Assembly (NCBI GenBank): GCA_023249815.1
Contig: JAHFBX010000208.1
Location: forward strand, 1 to 5,887
DNA from: Candidatus Eiseniibacteriota bacterium
GTDB lineage: Bacteria > Eisenbacteria > RBG-16-71-46
Direction of reading: 5' to 3'
Length of the DNA: 5,887 bases
The notes beneath the pieces were generated by a model, which was not told the origin of the DNA, did no database searches, and worked only from the letters and a program-made list of their open reading frames with translations. Below, piece after piece: positions 1 through 5,861 of this stretch. Positions within the stretch are counted from its first letter, which is position 1; each line of letters starts with the position of its first letter. A program made the position numbers and the translations under genes.

Positions 1-651
1 GGCTCCAAGGATGCGCGTGAACTGCGCTGACGGCGGTGCCATCTCGTGCGCCAGAGCGTCGCGCCAGCGGTCGGAGACTTCGCGGCCGAAGCCGACCTCG
101 CCGCTCGCGAACGGCATCACGGCCACGCGGGTGATCGCCTTCTCGTACGCGCCGGCCGTGAGCTTGGCGACGTCGCGGTAGCCGGGCACGTAGCGCTCCA
201 CCTCGTGGAAACGCATGAACGCGGCCTTGGGACGGCTCGCGGCCAGGGCTGCGCGGCCCTCGCCGTAGTGGAATCGCGCCGCGGCGTTGCGCAGCGTGCG
301 CTCCTCGCTGACCCAGGTCTCGGGCACGTTCACCGTGGTGTAGTCGACGGCGTTGGCGCGGAACTCGGCGAACGCCAGCACTTGTTCCGCGGCGCGCAGG
401 CTGTCCACGCCCGCCAGGCCGTGGATCTTGCGCTGCCAGTCGGTCGAGATGACCGAGGCGGTTGCGGCGGCGGCTTCGCGAGCGCGCGGGTTCATGGGCT
501 CACGGTCGAGCGCTCGCGTGGCGAGCTGCCACGCCTTCCACACGTCACCTTCGGCGAGCTCACGCTGGCTCTTCTCGGCGAGTTTGTTGGGTCCGGCGCA
601 ACCCGCGGCGGCCGCCGCGGCGAGCAACACGAAGTACAGTCGTCGGGTCAT
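1..651 (-). CDS. Lipoprotein with TPR-like repeats and start of a CsgG/FlgO-like domain (3' end outside window)
   Basis: The reading frame stays open from an ATG at 651 to the window edge, giving 217 residues without a stop, so the C-terminal part is missing. The start is supported by AGGAGG five bases upstream. The N-terminus is a lipoprotein signal: MTRR, a hydrophobic LYFVLL-Ala6 stretch, then AAGC with the candidate lipidated cysteine at residue 18. Residues about 27-60 read like a TPR helix pair (EGD...A...AL..EP.NPRA), and residues 126-170 look like another. Residues 175-181 (RVAVMPF) match the first beta strand typical of CsgG, FlgO, GNA1162 and TolB-N-like domains in outer-membrane lipoproteins, followed by a helix (residues 188-204). 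That family link is inferred from a short motif at the truncated end. The protein probably sits at the outer membrane, in assembly or secretion of envelope components, but its partner and substrate are unknown. It lies 152 bases downstream of the 484-residue exported protein gene on the same strand. Confidence 0.85.
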   Translation of the reverse strand, partial: MTRRLYFVLLAAAAAAGCAGPNKLAEKSQRELAEGDVWKAWQLATRALDREPMNPRAREAAAATASVISTDWQRKIHGLAGVDSLRAAEQVLAFAEFRANAVDYTTVNVPETWVSEERTLRNAAARFHYGEGRAALAASRPKAAFMRFHEVERYVPGYRDVAKLTAGAYEKAITRVAVMPFASGEVGFGREVSDRWRDALAHEMAPPSAQFTRILGA

Positions 652-656
652 GGGGG

Positions 657-662
657 CCTCCT
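657..662 (-). promoter_or_regulatory. Shine-Dalgarno of the lipoprotein gene
   Basis: On the minus strand this reads AGGAGG, a full anti-16S match, separated by CCCCC from the ATG at 651. It is the best ribosome binding site in the window and fixes the lipoprotein start. Confidence 0.8.
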
Positions 663-741
663 CGGGGACCCCGGGGTTATCGGCCGACCCATGCCCGCGG
701 CTGAGCGAAGCCCGAATCGGCGCGGCCGGCCGGCGGACGAG

Positions 742-783
742 CGAGAGCCCCCGGCGCCGAGTGTTCCATGCCGGGGGCTCTCG
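742..783 (-). terminator. Strong 14-bp hairpin after the 484-residue protein gene, terminator-like
   Basis: Bases 742-755 are perfectly complementary to 770-783 (core GAGAGCCCCCGGC on the plus strand), with a 14-base loop at 756-769. It begins 20 bases past the stop codon of the upstream minus-strand gene. Neither side carries a T-tract, so it is not a classic intrinsic terminator. It may be a U-less terminator of the kind proposed for GC-rich genomes, or an mRNA 3'-end stabiliser. It separates two same-strand genes and would limit read-through into the lipoprotein gene. Confidence 0.6.
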
Positions 784-803
784 AGGATTGACGGACGCTC
801 GAG

Positions 804-2258
804 CTACGGAGCGATCACCAGCGTCTTCTTGAACGTCTGCGTGCCGGCGCGGAGCCGGGCGAAGTACACACCACGGGCCACGCTGCTCCCGGAGTCGTCG
901 CGGCCGTCCCACTGGACAGTGTGGCTGCCCGCCGCTTCGCTTTGGCCGACGAGCGAGCGGATCCTGCGACCCACCACGTCGTAGATGGCGAGATCGACAG
1001 CGCCCTCCTCGGCCAGGCCATACGAGATCGACGTCGAGCCCTTGACCGGGTTCCGGCCGATGGCGAGGAACGCGCGGGCCGACACGCCGGCCGACTCGTC
1101 GCCCGTCTGGTACACGGTCGGGATGGGCTGGCTGGGATCGTTCGACCGGTCGCGGAACGCGGGCTGGGTCCGATAGTAGATCTCGTTCACTTGCGGGCCA
1201 TGGGCGTCCAGCGCCAGGGCGGAGGCCCTCGCGGCGTCCATCTGCGCGTTATTCAACTGATTGATCTGCGTGAGCACGAGCGTCTCGCCCTCGGGGTCGT
1301 CGATCGCGCCCACCTGGATGATGCCGATGCCCTTGGCGTACGTCTTCACCTGGATGACGTCGCAGCCGTCGAGCGGCGCCCACTCGCGGACCGTCATGAT
1401 GTCCTGGAAGCAGCCCGCGGGCACGCACACCTTGGGCTTCGCCCGGTCACTCTTCGACTGGATCTCGACCACGCGGCCGCAATCCCAGAAGTCGTTCTCC
1501 GGAGCGTTCGCCTCTTCGTATCCCTTGCCGACGACGGGATTGGCCTCGACGTGCACGCCGGCACGCGCCCACTCGATACCATGGATCCACGTGTTCTCGG
1601 CGTCGACGAACTGACCCAGCTCGTAAACCTCGGGGTACTCTCCCGAGTTGTAGACGGCGCCGTCGTCGCTCTGCGCGAAGAACGCCAGCTCGGACTCCGA
1701 CAGCACGCCCTGGTTGATGTCCTGGTCCCACACCACCACGCACGGGATGCCGTTGATCACCTTGATGAGATCCGTGACCGTGAAGATCACGTGGTGCTCG
1801 AGCAGGCCGCCGCCGCGGTTCGCGACGCCCTGGAGCACGAGCTGCTTGCCGGGCTGGAGCGGCATCCAGAAGTTGTTGATCTTGTTCGAGTGGTGGAAGC
1901 TCTCGGGCACGTAGGGCGCGAGGGGGTCACACTGCGGACACTCCACCTGCGCCACTCCCAGGCTGCCGGCCTTGCTGGCGCGGGCGGCCTTGCGATAGCG
2001 CGACAGTCCGAGAATGCGCGGCTTGTAGCCGGCGGCGGACGGGCCCGAGTTCGCGTACGTGGGAGTCACCGACTCCGTGCCGGTCTCGGGCGAATCCATG
2101 GGCTTGTCGCCGGCGAGCGCCGCGACGGGCAGCGCGATCAACGCGAGCGCCAGCGCACTGCCGAACGCGAGATGCTGGAAGGCCGCGCGCGCGGGCGGGC
2201 CAGCGGCTTCAATGCCGAGCGGGCGAGACGAGGACCGCCGGACTCTCGAGCTGCTCAT
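804..2258 (-). CDS. Exported protein: conserved WMPLQPG-type domain plus FlgD-like C-terminal domain
   Basis: The protein has 484 residues. I chose the ATG at 2258 because it is followed by a plausible signal peptide: an unusually long basic n-region (residues 1-30), a hydrophobic core (about 31-48) and an ALA-GD cleavage site after residue 49. The ribosome binding site is weak, only a G-run about eight bases upstream. The frame is open further upstream, but that extension is Pro/Arg-rich and overlaps the next gene. Residues about 125-325 resemble a family of secreted hypothetical proteins I know mainly from actinobacteria and GC-rich environmental genomes, with marks NNFWMPLQPG (128-137), GIPCVVVWDQ (170-179), ELAFFAQ followed by DDGAVYNSGE, REWAPL (291-296) and YAKGIGIIQ (307-315). 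No biochemical function is known to me. There are seven cysteines in the mature part, including C107-P-Q-C110, so disulphides or metal binding are possible. Residues about 395-484 form a FlgD Ig-like or sorting-type domain (NPVKGSTSISY, IYDVVGRRI, WDGRD, GVYFARL, final KTLVIAP). Such a tail may direct secretion or surface attachment, by analogy with type IX cargo. No type IX gene is in this window. Confidence 0.9.
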   Translation of the reverse strand: MSSSRVRRSSSRPLGIEAAGPPARAAFQHLAFGSALALALIALPVAALAGDKPMDSPETGTESVTPTYANSGPSAAGYKPRILGLSRYRKAARASKAGSLGVAQVECPQCDPLAPYVPESFHHSNKINNFWMPLQPGKQLVLQGVANRGGGLLEHHVIFTVTDLIKVINGIPCVVVWDQDINQGVLSESELAFFAQSDDGAVYNSGEYPEVYELGQFVDAENTWIHGIEWARAGVHVEANPVVGKGYEEANAPENDFWDCGRVVEIQSKSDRAKPKVCVPAGCFQDIMTVREWAPLDGCDVIQVKTYAKGIGIIQVGAIDDPEGETLVLTQINQLNNAQMDAARASALALDAHGPQVNEIYYRTQPAFRDRSNDPSQPIPTVYQTGDESAGVSARAFLAIGRNPVKGSTSISYGLAEEGAVDLAIYDVVGRRIRSLVGQSEAAGSHTVQWDGRDDSGSSVARGVYFARLRAGTQTFKKTLVIAP

Positions 2259-2282
2259 GATGGGACCCCCAGTGGTAGGTGC

Positions 2283-2300
2283 CTCCCCCGACCGGGGGAG
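2283..2300 (-). repeat. Inverted repeat in the leader of the 484-residue gene (7-bp GC stem, 4-base loop)
   Basis: CTCCCCC at 2283-2289 pairs perfectly with GGGGGAG at 2294-2300 around a four-base loop. It lies 25 bases upstream of the ATG and would be very stable in the mRNA. It is too far from the ATG to cover the start itself and has no T-tract, so it is not a terminator. A role in leader folding or mRNA stability is possible but unproven. Confidence 0.5.
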
Positions 2301-2313
2301 TGATGGCCGCACT

Positions 2314-2327
2314 CGACCCCGGGGTCG
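2314..2327. repeat. Perfect 14-bp palindrome CGACCCCGGGGTCG
   Basis: The two halves (2314-2320 and 2321-2327) are exact reverse complements without a spacer, a form suited to a dimeric DNA-binding protein rather than an RNA hairpin. It sits 56 bases upstream of the ATG at 2258 and downstream of the predicted promoter. GC-rich DNA produces such sequences by chance more often, so the regulatory reading is tentative. Confidence 0.35.
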
Positions 2328-2467
2328 GAGGGAGACGACGCCGTCCTGGGATGACGCGCGGCGCGGGCCCGATGCATCTTGAGTCCGGGGGCAGAGAGGC
2401 GGGGCCGAGGAACGGGGCGGCGGGTCGCCGCGCCGGCTCTCGGACTCGCCGGACGGTTTCGTGAGAA

Positions 2468-2497
2468 ATCGTCCCCGACCCCCTAAGTGACTGTCAA
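2468..2497 (-). promoter_or_regulatory. Sigma70-like promoter for the 484-residue exported protein gene
   Basis: On the minus strand a perfect -35 box TTGACA lies at 2497-2492, followed by an 18-base spacer and GACGAT (2473-2468), a weak -10 with three consensus matches (A2, A5, T6). Just upstream is an AT-rich near-palindrome GATTAAATC (around 2503-2511), possibly an UP-type element or operator half-sites. The predicted start of transcription is near 2460, giving an untranslated leader of about 200 bases. The -35 is strong evidence in such GC-rich DNA; the -10 is not. Confidence 0.4.
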
Positions 2498-2605
2498 GAG
2501 GTGATTTAATCGTTCTCCCTTGAGTGGCCACACCGAACAATCGTTGATGGGGACGAACACGTTGCTGAGCTTCGAGCCACCTGGACTCGGTGTCGCGAAG
2601 ACCGG

Positions 2606-3823
2606 CTATCTCACCCGCGCGAGCCGGGTCGTGCGCGTTCCCCATGCGGTCACGAGCCGAACCAGGAACAGGCCAGCTCCCGCATCCCGACCGGCGCGAT
2701 CGCGACCGTCCCACGTCCACTCGTGCGGGCCGGACGCCGAGACCTGCGAGCGGCTCCACACGCGGCGGCCGCCCACGTCGAGCACCTCGAGTCGCGCGCT
2801 CCCCGCGGCGGGCAGCGAGAAGGCGAACAACGCGGCCGCATGCGACGGATTGGGGCGCGGCTGCGCGAGCGACAGCATCGCCGCGCCGTGATCAGCCACG
2901 CCCAGCGTCGGCTCCCGGCGCGAGGCCCAGCGCGTGGCATTCAAGATGAGCACGCTGTCAGCGATCTCGGCCCAGCCATCGAAGATGTTGCTGTTCCCGG
3001 GATTCGCGCTGCCGTCGTCGATGGGGGAGCTGTCGCCCAGGAAGAACACGCGACCGCTGCCATGGCGCGACGAGGCCGCCATGACGCTGGCCGTGCTGCT
3101 CTGCGCCACGCCGGTCATCCAGACTTCGCCGCGCACGCTCGGATTGTCAGCGGGGAACAGCGTGAACGTGGTGCCGTTGTGGAACGCGAGCCCCGGCGCC
3201 ACGCCCTCGGGGCCGTGCGTGACGCTGTCGCTGGCCGCGGGATTCACGTTGGTCGAGGTCTGCACGATGTTGTTGTTGGCATCGCCGGCGGTGCCCCAGT
3301 GCACGCCGAGCAGCCGCGTCGGGTCCAGCGCGTTCCAGATCATGGGGGAGTCGAAGCCGTCGTTGTTGCGGTCGGAGACATGGTGGTCACCCACCGCGAT
3401 GAGCCCGCCGCCGTCGTGCACGAACGCCAGGATGGCGGTGCACTCCGACGCGCTGAACAGCGTGTTCGGCTCGGGCACGATGAGCACGTCGAAGTTCGCG
3501 AGGTCGAGCGGATTCGCCGCGTTTCCATACGTGAACGCGGCGTTGTTCGTGGTCACGGTGAAGCCTCGCTTCACGAGATCCACGCCCCACGACGAGATCG
3601 CGCCCGTCCAGGTCGTGCGCGGCGTCGAGAGCACGATCGCACCCTGCGCCGGTAGCGGCGTCGGCTGGTCGTTGTCGATCACCCAGTCGGCGTTGCCCGC
3701 CTGTTCGGCGTGGAAGTTGTCGAACAGCGCACGCTTGGCGGCACCCACCGGTGCGGCGAGCCCCGCGAGCAGGGCGACCACGACGCACAGGACAGGAGTG
3801 GGGCGGCGGTGGGGTGTTCGCAT
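2606..3823 (-). CDS. Exported GATase1-like/DUF4350-type protein with FlgD-like C-terminal domain
   Basis: The protein has 405 residues. The ATG at 3823 is preceded by AGGA four bases upstream and followed by a clear signal peptide: MRTPHRRPTP, a hydrophobic core at about 11-27 and likely cleavage near residue 29. The mature protein opens with ALFDNFHAEQAGNADWVID (32-50), a signature I associate with secreted glutamine-amidotransferase-like or hydrolase-annotated proteins. It continues with FDVLIVPEPN (111-120), FVHDGGGLIAVGDHH (134-148) where the class I amidotransferase elbow would lie, and GRVFFLGDSSPIDDG (257-271), then NATRWAS near 295-301. No catalytic cysteine sits at the elbow; D146-H147-H148 are there instead, so classical amidotransferase chemistry is unlikely. 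Residues 151-158 read DRNNDGFD, a DxNxDGxxD calcium-loop-like motif. Residues about 320-405 are a FlgD-like Ig domain (PNPSHAA, LEVLDVGGRRVW, WTWDGRDRAG, GLFLVRL). The likely location is periplasm or cell surface; the substrate is unknown. It is upstream of, and codirectional with, another protein carrying the same tail. Confidence 0.88.
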   Translation of the reverse strand: MRTPHRRPTPVLCVVVALLAGLAAPVGAAKRALFDNFHAEQAGNADWVIDNDQPTPLPAQGAIVLSTPRTTWTGAISSWGVDLVKRGFTVTTNNAAFTYGNAANPLDLANFDVLIVPEPNTLFSASECTAILAFVHDGGGLIAVGDHHVSDRNNDGFDSPMIWNALDPTRLLGVHWGTAGDANNNIVQTSTNVNPAASDSVTHGPEGVAPGLAFHNGTTFTLFPADNPSVRGEVWMTGVAQSSTASVMAASSRHGSGRVFFLGDSSPIDDGSANPGNSNIFDGWAEIADSVLILNATRWASRREPTLGVADHGAAMLSLAQPRPNPSHAAALFAFSLPAAGSARLEVLDVGGRRVWSRSQVSASGPHEWTWDGRDRAGRDAGAGLFLVRLVTAWGTRTTRLARVR

Positions 3824-3827
3824 GGAG

Positions 3828-3831
3828 TCCT
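3828..3831 (-). promoter_or_regulatory. Short Shine-Dalgarno (AGGA) deciding the start of the 405-residue protein
   Basis: AGGA on the minus strand lies four bases before the ATG at 3823. It supports this start over the in-frame upstream ATG at 3895, whose extra 24 residues (rich in Cys, Tyr and His) do not resemble a signal peptide. Confidence 0.55.
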
Positions 3832-3853
3832 GATGGAGAGGGTGACAGAATCG

Positions 3854-3862
3854 AGCATAGCA
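3854..3862 (-). promoter_or_regulatory. Extended -10 promoter for the 405-residue exported protein gene
   Basis: The minus strand reads TGC-TATGCT, a TGn extended -10 followed by a TATnnT box. Transcription would start near 3847, giving a leader of about 24 bases that includes the AGGA ribosome site. No good -35 stands at 16-18 bases, which is tolerable for an extended -10 promoter. A TTGACC further downstream on the same strand (3873-3868) has no matching -10. Confidence 0.35.
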
Positions 3863-3891
3863 GGAGGTCAAGCAATCACGGAGATAGCTTG

Positions 3892-3901
3892 GCATGCATG
3901 C
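3892..3901. repeat. 10-bp perfect palindrome GCATGCATGC between divergent genes
   Basis: The palindrome lies between the divergently transcribed starts at 3823 and 3926, upstream of the predicted minus-strand promoter. It could be an operator, but its flanks do not extend the symmetry and there is only one copy in the window. Confidence 0.25.
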
Positions 3902-3925
3902 GCCGCTTGCCTCACCCTGCGCCCG

Positions 3926-5851
3926 ATGCGGACTCCAGCCCTGCCCGTAGCGGCCGACGCACGCCGGGCGCGCTTCGCGAGCGCGCTCGCGGTGATCACC
4001 TCGTCATTGCTCGTGGGGGTGCTCGTGCCGCGCGTCCTCGCCACGCTGGTCGCCGGCAATGCCAACGCCACACTGGCGCGCGCGCTGCCGGGCGGGCTCG
4101 GCGGCCTGCTGTCCAAGTTCGCCGAGGCGCCGCTGCTCGTGGCGGTGTTCGTCGCGTTCGCGCCACCGCTCCTCTGGGTGGCGTCACGGCTTGCCGGCGC
4201 ACTCATCGGCTCGGACCCGCGGGCGCTCGACACTGGCCTCGCGTTCGCGTGGACGGTCTCGGTACTGGCCTCCGCATCCGCCATCGTGTGGGCGCCGGGC
4301 GAGATCAAGCAGGGGCTCGCGGCGCTCGGCTACGCGCTCGCGTGGCCGGCGGTCCTCTCCGTGGCCGCCGTGCTGTGGTCGAGCGCGCTGCCTCGCGTCC
4401 TGGCGCACGGGCTCCTGCTGTTCTGCACGCTCGCCGGGCTCGTGGCGCGTGTACTGCCGATCGGCTGGCCCGGCGAGCACAGCCTCAGCTGGTGGGCCAT
4501 GCTTACGGGTGTGCCGCCGGGAGCGCTGCTCTTCTCGCTGTCGCTCGTCGCGGTGGCGGCGTTGCTCGTCTGCGTGGTGATCGCGCGCGCCGGCCGCGTT
4601 CCCAGCTTGCTCGCGCTGCTGCTGTTGTCGCTCGCTTCGCTCCTGCTGCTGCGCGCGCTCCCGATGCTCGAACACTACGGCCCCGCCAAGCATCCGGCGG
4701 CACTCGCAAGCGAGATCAACACGAGCTACTTCCAAGCCGCCGGGCGTGTGACGGCCCCGGGCGCGTTCGTTCGCGCGCACGCCGCGACCATGCCTTCGCT
4801 CGCCATGCACGCTCGCACGCACCCGCCGCTGTGGCCGCTGGCGTTTCACGCGGCGACCCGGCTCGGCGCCGCCGACGCGCCGGCACGTGCCGCGAGCCTC
4901 GTCGCCCGCGCGTTGGGTGCGGACACGCGCGAGGCGGCGGAGCTGGCCGCGAGCGTGGCGGAACAACCGCTCTCGTTGGCGCAAGTCAATGGTCTGTGGC
5001 TACTCGTGGGCGGATTCGCCCTGGCCGTCGCGCTGCTGCCGTTCGCCGTGTGGTTCTTGGCGAGCGCGTTCGCGAGTCCGCGCTCGGCGGTGCGCGCCGC
5101 CGCGTTGGCGGTGCTCCTCCCCGCGCCGCTTCTCTACTTCCCCGACGTGGACGTGCTCCATCCCGTGCTCTACGCGCTCGCCGCGGGCGCCTGGCTCAGG
5201 CGAGAGCGCGGCACGATCTGGCCGCTGACTGCCGGCGGGATCACTGCGCTGCTCGTGGCGCTCTCGTTCGGAAACCTGGCGCTGCTCGCGTGCTTCATGG
5301 GCGTTGCATGGCTCGGCGCACACGGGCCCGGGCGTTCCCCGGGGCACGACCGCCGTCACACGGTATTGCTGCTACTGCCGCTCGTGGCGCTCGCCGTCGT
5401 CGCCCTGCTCATGGGTGCGCATCCGTACGCCATGCTCACCACGGCGCTCGCGCAGCATCGCGCGATCCTCGCCCACCGCACGCGGCTTCTGTGGATGGCG
5501 CTCCATCCGCTCGAGTGCGCGGTCGGGGTGGGCTTCCCGCTCGTGTTCGCGTTCGCGCGCGGCTTCGACTGGCGGGGCCTGTTCGAGCGCGCACGCGCGA
5601 GGAGTCTCGAAGGTGGCGAGCTGTTGTGGTCGGCGACGCTCGCCACACTGCTCCTGCTCGACCTCTCCGGCGCGAGCAAAGGGGAGTCCGCGCGGCTGTG
5701 GATGGGTTGGTTCCCGCTGGCGCTCGCCGGCGGCGTGGCCGCGCTCGACACACGCGAGCGTGGCTGGGCCTGGCTGGTACTCGGGCTCGCGGTCACGCTC
5801 GTCGTGTTGAAGGGCTTCTACGTGTTCGTGTGGCTCTACCGGCTCGCCTGA
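3926..5851 (+). CDS. Multi-pass membrane protein, GT-C glycosyltransferase-like
   Basis: The protein has 641 residues from the ATG at 3926. By eye there are about 14-16 membrane segments: roughly 19-43, 69-95, 104-124, 132-151, 155-178, 196-220 and 226-248, then a long polar stretch 249-352, then further segments from 354 to 635. The N-terminus DARRAR suggests it faces the cytoplasm; with seven segments before it, the 249-352 loop would be outside. That loop carries SYFQAAGRV (267-275) and HARTHPPLW (295-303), which resemble the exterior loop and HPP motif of GT-C (PMT/ArnT-like, lipid-phosphate-sugar-using) enzymes. Near the C-terminus KGESARLWMGWFP (585-597) matches a GE-x-x-R-[LIV]-W motif that I recall from uncharacterised members of that type. 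The first six segments look like an added N-terminal membrane module. The likely role is transfer of a lipid-linked sugar to an envelope acceptor; this is inferred and the substrate is unknown. No Shine-Dalgarno precedes this ATG, and an in-frame ATG at 3833 has GGAG five bases upstream, but that would overlap the divergent promoter and add a non-membrane leader. An unrelated transporter-like membrane protein is the alternative. Confidence 0.85.
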   Translation: MRTPALPVAADARRARFASALAVITSSLLVGVLVPRVLATLVAGNANATLARALPGGLGGLLSKFAEAPLLVAVFVAFAPPLLWVASRLAGALIGSDPRALDTGLAFAWTVSVLASASAIVWAPGEIKQGLAALGYALAWPAVLSVAAVLWSSALPRVLAHGLLLFCTLAGLVARVLPIGWPGEHSLSWWAMLTGVPPGALLFSLSLVAVAALLVCVVIARAGRVPSLLALLLLSLASLLLLRALPMLEHYGPAKHPAALASEINTSYFQAAGRVTAPGAFVRAHAATMPSLAMHARTHPPLWPLAFHAATRLGAADAPARAASLVARALGADTREAAELAASVAEQPLSLAQVNGLWLLVGGFALAVALLPFAVWFLASAFASPRSAVRAAALAVLLPAPLLYFPDVDVLHPVLYALAAGAWLRRERGTIWPLTAGGITALLVALSFGNLALLACFMGVAWLGAHGPGRSPGHDRRHTVLLLLPLVALAVVALLMGAHPYAMLTTALAQHRAILAHRTRLLWMALHPLECAVGVGFPLVFAFARGFDWRGLFERARARSLEGGELLWSATLATLLLLDLSGASKGESARLWMGWFPLALAGGVAALDTRERGWAWLVLGLAVTLVVLKGFYVFVWLYRLA

Positions 5852-5861
5852 CCGGGCCGCC

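Larger units (their letters stand above)
2259..2605. other. Gene-free interval of 347 bases: promoter and long GC-rich leader
   Basis: This is the gap between two same-strand genes. Reading on the minus strand, it holds about 100 bases of downstream sequence from the amidotransferase-like gene with no clear U-tailed terminator, a short AT-richer patch (around 2498-2515), a sigma70-like promoter, then about 200 bases of very GC-rich leader with two inverted repeats before the ATG at 2258. The frame of the downstream gene has no stop throughout, which I attribute to base composition, since the virtual translation is low-complexity Pro/Arg/Ser. No RNA family or riboswitch is recognised. Confidence 0.6.

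Noticed and set aside
721..737. GC-only palindromic stretch containing GGCCGGCC
   Set aside because: Short and purely GC; expected by composition, with no gene-related position beyond being intergenic.
46..984. Open plus-strand frame of 312 codons over the lipoprotein gene
   Set aside because: It crosses the intergenic hairpin and overlaps two genes antisense, its product is compositionally odd, and the minus-strand lipoprotein reading is far better supported.
921..2303. Open plus-strand frame of 460 codons opposite the 484-residue exported protein gene
   Set aside because: The translation is rich in Arg, His, Asp and Val with no domain pattern. It is the antisense shadow of a gene with signal peptide and recognisable domains.
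2259..2759. N-terminal extension of the 484-residue protein to an ATG at 2759
   Set aside because: The extra 167 residues are low-complexity Pro/Arg/Ser, would bury the signal peptide internally, run over the predicted promoter and overlap the 3' end of the upstream gene in another frame.
2723..3655. Open plus-strand frame of 310 codons opposite the 405-residue protein gene
   Set aside because: It is Arg/Ala/His-rich with no motif, and is explained as an antisense shadow caused by high GC.
3868..3873. TTGACC on the minus strand as a -35 box for the 405-residue gene
   Set aside because: No acceptable -10 lies 15-19 bases downstream; the TATGCT box is only six bases away and is better read as an extended -10 on its own.
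4184..4984. Open minus-strand frame of 266 codons opposite the membrane protein gene
   Set aside because: Almost entirely Arg, Gln, Glu and His; this is the expected antisense of a Leu/Ala-rich membrane protein.
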